From assembly GCF_001269925.1 (NCBI RefSeq), contig NZ_LHVO01000033.1, positions 248,001-312,000 of the forward strand: a stretch of 64,000 bases of DNA, written 5' to 3'. The position numbers and the translations under genes are program-made. Positions 53,540 to 61,200 of this stretch are shown here, one piece after another. Each line of letters starts with the position of its first letter. Positions within the stretch are counted from its first letter, which is position 1. Origin of the DNA: Pseudomonas sp. MIACH (GTDB lineage Bacteria > Pseudomonadota > Gammaproteobacteria > Pseudomonadales > Pseudomonadaceae). A model generated the notes under the pieces. The model did not search any database and had not been told where the DNA came from. It worked only from the letters and a program-made list of their open reading frames with translations.

Positions 53540-54091
53540 TCAAACCCGCCGCGCAAACGTATCGCTATGGCTGCCCGATACCTTGCGGCAGTGCACCAGC
53601 GCGTCGCGGATCATGAAGTTCACCAGGGTCGGTGAAACCCCCAGTTCCTTGGCGATGTCCTTTTGCGGCACGCCGTGCAGGCGGTACATCTCGAACGCGT
53701 AGCGGGTGCGCTGGGGCAGTTGCGTCAGGGCGTCGGCGATGTTTTCCAGGGTGTTGAAATTGATGTGGGAGGTTTCTGGTGAAGCGCCGTGAATAACCAC
53801 ATTCAAGCCTTCCTCTTCCGTCCCGGAATATTTGAGCTCCAGGGCCTGCTTGCGATAGTGATCGATCGCCAGGTTGCGCACGATCTGGAACAGATAACTC
53901 AATTGGGCCTTGAACGATGACGTGATCGTCGGCGCTGATTGCAGGCGGAAATAGGCGTCCTGCACGACGTCCTCGGCGCGGGAGCGGCACCCGGTAATGC
54001 GCGCCGCGATCTTCACCAGAATCAGTCGATTGTCTACGAATGCCTGGAGAAGCGGTGAGTCGCACCTGCCTGTGGATACTTGTTCCGTCAT
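53540..54091 (-). CDS. pvdS: ECF sigma factor PvdS
   Basis: PvdS is the iron-starvation sigma factor that switches on pyoverdine synthesis. The 183-residue protein has region 2 (ITGCRSRAEDVVQDAYFRLQ, then SYLFQIVRNLAIDHYRKQAL) and region 4 (LPQRTRYAFEMYRLHGVPQK, then ELGVSPTLVNFMIRDAL), close to P. aeruginosa PvdS. Start MTEQVST at 54091 is chosen by homology, with AAGGTGA upstream. A Fur box lies about 80 bases upstream, as expected for iron control. Confidence 0.95.
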   Translation of the reverse strand: MTEQVSTGRCDSPLLQAFVDNRLILVKIAARITGCRSRAEDVVQDAYFRLQSAPTITSSFKAQLSYLFQIVRNLAIDHYRKQALELKYSGTEEEGLNVVIHGASPETSHINFNTLENIADALTQLPQRTRYAFEMYRLHGVPQKDIAKELGVSPTLVNFMIRDALVHCRKVSGSHSDTFARRV

Positions 54092-54169
54092 GGAAATCAC
54101 CTTGTTGCAAAAGAGGTTAGGGGAGGGCTTCCTTGCTGAGGCCTCCTACACATCGGGCAACAAATTATG

Positions 54170-54188
54170 CTTAATGATAATTATTGTC
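54170..54188. promoter_or_regulatory. Fur box of pvdS
   Basis: CTTAATGATAATTATTGTC matches the 19-base consensus GATAATGATAATCATTATC at 15 positions by eye. It is placed to repress pvdS when iron is sufficient. Confidence 0.8.
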
Positions 54189-54258
54189 AAATGAGAAGAC
54201 GAACTAATCTTATGCTTTCTTGTTCGCTGTGAACCACCTCTCGCGGCAACCCGGCGAC

Positions 54259-54282
54259 TAATTATTTGCCGTTGCCGTCCGT
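54259..54282 (+). promoter_or_regulatory. Candidate PvdS (iron-starvation) box of pvdG-pvdL
   Basis: TAATT, a 16-base spacer, then CGT, resembling the IS-box TAAAT-N16-CGT of PvdS-dependent promoters, about 110 bases before the pvdG start. The -35 part has one mismatch. Confidence 0.5.
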
Positions 54283-54393
54283 TCTTCTGGGTGACAGGTC
54301 CGTTAGTCAAGCGGCCAAGGATCAGCACCCGCAGGAGGACGAAATGGGTTTTTACCGTGCACACAGCGTGTTTCAGTTTGGAGTCGTCGCTGG

Positions 54394-55146
54394 ATGACTA
54401 CGTCGACTCGACTGCGCCTGTTCTGCCTGCCCTACTCGGGCGCCAGTGCCATGGTTTACGCACGTTGGCGTCGCACGCTGCCGGAATGGTTGCAGGTGTG
54501 TCCGCTGGAATTGCCCGGCCGTGGCATGCGCATGGATCAGCCCCTACAGCGTGATATCAAGGCCTTGGCGGCGCAGCTGGCGGAGGAAATCAGCCGCGAC
54601 CTGAGCGGCCCTTACGCGTTGTTCGGCCATAGCCTCGGCGGCCTGCTGGCCTTTGAATTGGCCCATGCGTTAAACGCGCGAAATCTCCCCGCACCGTTGG
54701 CGCTGTTCGCCTCCGGAACAGCCGGCCCGGCCCGCCGCGATGTCAGCGAATACGCCATCGCAAAGACCGACGAGCAACTGATCGCCCGTCTGCGCGAACT
54801 GCAAGGCACCGCCGAAGAGGCCCTGGCCAACCCCGAATTGATGCAGTTGATGCTGCCGATCCTGCGCGCCGACTTCCTGCTCTGCGGCAGCTTCACCTAC
54901 GGCGAGCGCGAGCCGCTGGGGATGCCGATCCATGTGTTTGGCGGCAAGCAGGACAGCGTGCGCGCCGACCAGTTGCTCGACTGGCAGCTCGATGCCGCCA
55001 GCGGCTTTTCCCTGGACATGTTCGACGGCCACCACTTCTTCCTTATCCAGCACGAAAGCGCCGTATTGCGCTGCCTGCGGCGCTACGCCGACGAACACCT
55101 GGCCCGCTGGCGCAATGGCGCGGCGCGGTCATTGGCCGTCGGCTGA
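54394..55146 (+). CDS. pvdG: Type II thioesterase PvdG
   Basis: External thioesterases of this kind clear mis-loaded carrier domains of peptide synthetases. The 250-residue alpha/beta hydrolase has [20 protein letters not shown], the nucleophile elbow GHSLGG with Ser80, an Asp in [12 protein letters not shown] and the late His in FDGHHFFL. It lies between pvdS and pvdL and starts the pvdG-pvdL operon (51-base gap), as in other fluorescent pseudomonads. Confidence 0.92.
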   Translation: MTTSTRLRLFCLPYSGASAMVYARWRRTLPEWLQVCPLELPGRGMRMDQPLQRDIKALAAQLAEEISRDLSGPYALFGHSLGGLLAFELAHALNARNLPAPLALFASGTAGPARRDVSEYAIAKTDEQLIARLRELQGTAEEALANPELMQLMLPILRADFLLCGSFTYGEREPLGMPIHVFGGKQDSVRADQLLDWQLDAASGFSLDMFDGHHFFLIQHESAVLRCLRRYADEHLARWRNGAARSLAVG

Positions 55147-55200
55147 TCGCACTTCAATTCCCGAATTTCCCGTAAGCCGATTTCAGGCAGGAACCCCATG

Positions 55201-58200
55201 ATGGACGCCTTCGAACTTCCCCGCACACTGGTCGAGTCCCTTCAACGTCGCGCCGCGCAGACCCCGGACCAGGTCGCCCTGCGCTTCCTCGCCGAGTCGG
55301 CCGAGCACAACGTGGTGCTCAGTTACCGTGACCTGGACCAACGCGCCCGCACCATCGCCGCCGCCCTCCAGGCCAATGCGGCGCAGGGCGACCGCGCGGT
55401 GCTGCTGTTCCCCAGCGGTCCGGACTACGTCGCGGCGTTCTTTGGTTGCCTGTACGCCGGGGTGATCGCGGTGCCGGCCTACCCACCGGAGTCCACCCGC
55501 CGTCATCACCAGGAGCGTTTGCTGTCGATTATCGGTGACGCCGAACCACGTCTGTTGCTGACTATCGCCAGTCTGGGCGATGGCCTCGCGCAGATCGAAA
55601 ACGCGCCGCCTGTGTTGAGTGTCGACACCCTCGACGCGCAGATCGCCAGCGCCTGGAGCGCCCCCGACCTGCAACCCGACGACATTGCCTTCCTGCAATA
55701 CACCTCCGGCTCCACCGCGCTGCCCAAAGGTGTGCAAGTCAGCCACGGCAACCTGGTGGCCAACGAAGTGCTGATCCGACGCGGCTTTGGCATCGACCTG
55801 AACCCCGACGACGTGATCGTCAGCTGGCTGCCGCTGTACCACGACATGGGCCTGATCGGCGGCCTGCTGCAACCGATCTTCAGCGGCGTGCCGTGCGTGT
55901 TGATGTCGCCGGCCTACTTCCTCGGCCGGCCGTTGCGCTGGCTCGAAGCGATCAGCGAATACCGTGGCACCATCAGCGGTGGTCCGGATTTCGCCTACCG
56001 CCTGTGCAGCGAGCGGGTCAGTGAGACGGCCCTGGAGCGCCTGGACTTGAGCAACTGGCGCGTGGCCTATTCCGGCTCCGAGCCCATCCGCCTCGACACC
56101 CTGGAGCGCTTCGCCGAGAAGTTCGCTGCCTGCGGGTTTACCGCGAATAATTTCTTCGCCTCCTACGGCCTGGCCGAAGCCACCCTGTTTGTCGCCGGCG
56201 GCCGGCGTGGCCACGGCATCCCGGCACTGCGTGTCGACGAGCAGGCCCTGGCCGCCAACCGCGCCGAGCCGGGGCAGGGCAGTGCGATCATGAGTTGCGG
56301 CACCAGCCAGCCTGAACACGCGGTGCTGATCGCCGACCCGCACACACTGACCGAGCTGGCCGACACCCACGTCGGTGAACTCTGGGCCAGCGGCCCGAGC
56401 ATCGCCCACGGCTACTGGCGCAACCCCGAAGCCAGTGCCAAGACCTTCGTGCACCATGCCGGCCGCACCTGGCTGCGCACCGGTGACCTGGGCTTTATCC
56501 GCGAGGGCGAGGTGTACATCACCGGCCGCCTGAAAGACCTGCTGATCGTGCGCGGGCACAACCTCTACCCTCAGGACATCGAGCAGACCATCGAGCGGGA
56601 AGTGGAAGTGGTGCGCAAGGGCCGGGTCGCGGCGTTTGCGGTGAATGACAACGGCCTGGAAGGCATCGGTATCGCCGCGGAAATCAGCCGCAGCGTGCAG
56701 AAGATCCTGCCGCCTGAAGCGTTGATCAAAGCCATCCGCCAGGCGGTGGCCGAGGCCTACCAAGAGGCCCCGTGCGTGGTGGTGCTGCTCAACCCCGGCG
56801 CCTTGCCCAAGACCTCCAGCGGCAAGGTGCAGCGTGCGGCGTGTGCGCTTCGGCATGCCGATGGCAGCCTCGACTGCTACGCGCAGTTCCCCGATCTGCA
56901 CGCGCAGGCGGGTACAGTGGCGCTGGAATCCGAACTGCAAAGCCAGATCGCCGCGATCTGGTGCGAGCAGCTGCAGGTCGCCACGGTGGCGGCCGATGAC
57001 CATTTCTTCCTGCTTGGCGGCAACTCCATCACCGCCACCCAAGTGGTCGCGCGCCTGCGCGAAGCCCTCGGCCTGGAGCTGAACCTGCGCCTGCTGTTCG
57101 AGGCGCCGACGCTGTCTGCATTTGCTGCCAACGTGGCGCAACTGCAACAGGACGGTGGCATCGCCCAAGGTGCTATTCATGCGCTGTCACGCCAGGAAGA
57201 GCTGCCGCAATCCCTGGCCCAGAACCGCCTGTGGATCACCTGGCAACTGGACCCGCAAAGCAGCGCCTACACCATCCCCGGCGCCTTGCGTTTGCGCGGC
57301 GAGCTGGATGAAGACGCGGTGCGCTCAAGCTTCCAGCACCTGATCCAGCGCCACGAAGCCCTGCGCACTCGTTTCTATGAGCGCGATGGCCAGGCCTTCC
57401 AGCGTGTGGACGCCAACAGCGATTTTGACCTGCAGGTCATCAATCTCAGCGACGTGCCCGCCGCCGAGCGTGAAGCTCGCGCGCAACAGATCCGTGAGGA
57501 CGAAGCCCGTACCCAGTTCGACCTGGAAAAAGGCCCGTTGCTGTGGGTGACCCTGGTGCGCCTGGACGATGAAGATCACCAGTTGTTGGTGACTCTGCAC
57601 CACATCATTGCCGATGGCTGGTCGCTGAATATCCTCCTCGACGAGTTCTCGCGCCTGTACGCCGCCGCAAGCCAGGGCCAGAGCCTGACGTTGCCGCCAC
57701 TGGCCTTGCAGTACGCCGACTACGGCAGCTGGCAGCGCCAGTGGCTGGCCGACGGTGAAGGCCAGCGGCAACTGGCGTACTGGAAAGCGCAGTTGGGCGA
57801 CGAGCATCCGACCCTGAGCCTGGCCACCGACCACCCGCGTGCGGCCCAGCAACGCCACAGCGCGTCGCGCCATACTGCGCGCTTGAGTGTCAGCCTCAGC
57901 GAAGCGATTCGCCAGACCGCCCAGGCCCACGAGTCCACGCCGTTCATGCTGTTGCTGGCGGCGTTCCAGACCTTGCTCTACCGCTACAGCGGCCAGCGCG
58001 ACATCCGCATCGGCGTGCCCAATGCCAACCGCCCGCGCCAGGAAACCCAGGGCCTGATCGGCTTCTTTATCAACACCCTGGTGCTGCGTGCCGAGCTGGA
58101 CGGGCGCCTGCCGTTCACTGAGCTGTTGGCCGCCACCCGCCAGACGGCACTGGGCGCTCAGGCCCATCAGGACCTGCCGTTCGAGCAACTGCTGGAAGCC

Positions 58201-61200
58201 TTCCCGCAAGCCCGTGAACAAGGCCTGTTCCAGGTCATGTTCAACCACCAGCAGCGCGACCTCAGCGCCTTGCGCCGCCTGCCGGGCATGCTCGCCGATG
58301 AGCTGCCATGGCACAGCCGCGAAGCCAAGTTCGACCTGCAACTGCACAGCGAAGAAGACCGCAACGGGCGCCTGAGCCTGTCCTTCGACTACGCCGATGA
58401 ACTGTTCGACAGCACGACCATCCAGCGCCTGGCCGAGCACTACATCCACCTGCTGCAGGCTGTGTGCGAGCAACCGCAACTCGCCCTCGGCGACCTCAAG
58501 CTGATGCAGCAGGACGAACAGCAAGCGTGGAGCCAGGCACCGTGCACGCCCGCTCGACACTGGCTGCCCGAACTGCTCAACCAACACACCTCGGACAACA
58601 CCGCGCTGGTCTGGCAGGACGGCAGCCTGACCTTCGCCCAACTGCACACCCAGGCCAACCGCCTGGCCCATTACCTGCGCGACAAAGGTGTCGGCCCGGA
58701 CGTGTGCGTGGCCATCGCCGCCGAGCGTTCGCCGCAGTTGCTGGTCGGCCTGCTGGCGATCATCAAGGCCGGTGGTGCCTATGTGCCGCTGGACCCGGAT
58801 TATCCCGCCGAGCGCCTGGCCTACATGCTCAAGGACAGCGGCGTGCACCTGCTGCTGACCCAGACCTCCTTGCTGGAACACTTGCCGACGGCCGACGGCG
58901 TGTGCGTGATTGCCATGGACAGCCTGCACCTCGACGGTTGGCCGACCCAGCCACCGGGCCTGCACCTGCACGGTGACAACCTCGCCTACGTGATCTATAC
59001 CTCCGGCTCCACCGGCCAGCCCAAGGGCGTGGGCAATACCCATGCGGCCCTGGCCGAGCGCTTGCAGTGGATGCAGGCCACCTATCAACTGAATGACAGC
59101 GACGTGCTGATGCAAAAGGCGCCGATCAGTTTCGACGTGTCGGTGTGGGAGTGTTTCTGGCCGCTGATCACCGGCTGCCGCCTGGTGCTGGCCGGCCCTG
59201 GCGAACACCGCGACCCGCACCGCATCGCGCAGTTGGTGCAGGCCTACGGTGTGACCACGCTGCACTTTGTGCCGCCGCTGTTGCAGCTGTTTATCGACGA
59301 ACCGCTGGTGCCCGAGTGCACCAGCCTGCGTCGCCTGTTTTCCGGTGGCGAGGCCTTGCCCGCCGAGTTGCGCAATCGCGTATTGGCGCAGTTGCCGGCG
59401 GTGCAATTGCACAACCGCTATGGTCCGACCGAGACGGCGATCAACGTCACTCACTGGCATTGCACTGCCGAGGATGGCGAGCGCTCGCCGATTGGCCGGC
59501 CACTGGGCAATGTGATCTGCCGCGTGCTGGACGAGCAGCTCAACCCGTTGCCGGCCGGTGTGCCGGGTGAGCTGTGTATTGGCGGTATCGGCCTGGCGCG
59601 CGGTTACCTTGGGCGTGCCGGTTTGACCGCTGAGCGCTTTGTCGCCGACCCGCTGGGCGAGGCGGGCGCGCGCCTGTATCGCACCGGTGACCGCGCACGC
59701 TGGGGCGCGGATGGCGTGCTTGAATACCTCGGCCGTCTCGACCAGCAGGTCAAGCTGCGCGGCTTCCGGGTGGAGCCGGAAGAAATCGAAGCGCGCCTGC
59801 TGGCCCTGGACGGTATCGCCCAGGCCGTGGTGCTGGTGCGTGACGCGCAGTTGATCGGTTACTACACCGCCCATAGCGCACTGGACGAACAGGACGTCAA
59901 AGCCGCCCTGGCCGCCGAGTTGCCGGAGTACATGGTGCCCGCGCAACTGATGCGCCTGGACGCGATGCCGCTGAGCCCCAGCGGCAAACTCGACCGTCGC
60001 GCATTGCCAGCGCCGGTGTGGCAAACCCGCGAACACATCGAACCCGAAACACCCTTGCAGCAGCAGATTGCAGCGATCTGGCGCGAGGTGCTCGGCCTGC
60101 CGCAAATCGGCCTGCGCGATGACTTTTTCGCCCTCGGCGGCCACTCGTTGCTGGCCACGCAAATCATCTCCCGCACCCGCCAGGCCTGCGACGTCGAGTT
60201 GCCGTTGCGCACCTTGTTCGACGCCAGTGAGCTGGGGGCTTTTGCCGAGCAAGTCGGCCTGATCCAGGCCAGCGGCCAACGCAACCAGCAAACCGCAATC
60301 GCCAAGGTCGACCGCAGCCAAGCGGTGCCGTTGTCGTATTCCCAGCAACGCATGTGGTTCCTGTGGCAGATGGAACCGGACAGCCCGGCCTACAACGTCG
60401 GTGGCATGGCGCGCCTGCGCGGCGTGCTGGATGTGGGGCGTTTCGAGGCGGCGTTGCAGGCCTTGATCATGCGCCACGAAACCCTGCGCACCACCTTCCC
60501 GAGTGTCGACGGCGTGGCCTATCAAAAGGTCTCGGCGCAGACCGGCCTGCGCATGGACTGGCAGGATATGTCGGCGTTGAACGAAGGCGAGCGCGAGCAG
60601 CGTTTGCAGCAACTGGCCGACCACGAGGCGCATACCCCGTTCAACCTGGAAACCGGACCACTGCTGCGCGCGTGCCTGGTCAAGGCCGCTGAGCGGGAGC
60701 ACTACCTGGTGCTGACCCTGCACCATATCGTCACCGAAGGCTGGGCCATGGACATTTTTGCCCGTGAACTCAGCGCGCTGTACGAAGCGTTTATCGATGA
60801 GCGCCTGTCACCGCTGGCGCCGTTGCCGGTGCAGTACCTGGACTACAGCGTGTGGCAACGCCAGTGGTTGGAGTCTGGCGAGCGCCAACGCCAACTGGAC
60901 TATTGGACCGCGCAGCTCGGCCATGAGCATCCGCTGCTGGAACTGCCCAGCGACCGTCCACGGCCACCGGTGCAAAGTCACCAGGGCGAGCTGTACCGCT
61001 TCGACCTCAGCGACGATCTCGCCGCCCGTGTGCGTGCTTTCAACGCCGAACATGGCCTGACCCTGTTCATGACCATGACCGCCACCCTGGCCGTATTGCT
61101 CTATCGCTACAGCGGCCAGACCGACCTGCGCATCGGCGCGCCGGTGGCCAACCGCATTCGCCCGGAAAGCGAAGGGCTGATCGGCGCGTTCCTCAACACC

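Larger units (their letters stand above)
54092..54393. other. Divergent pvdS-pvdG control region
   Basis: A 302-base gap without a gene. It holds a Fur-box-like sequence on the pvdS side and a candidate PvdS-dependent promoter on the pvdG side. An AT-rich stretch runs from about 54160 to 54215. Confidence 0.8.
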
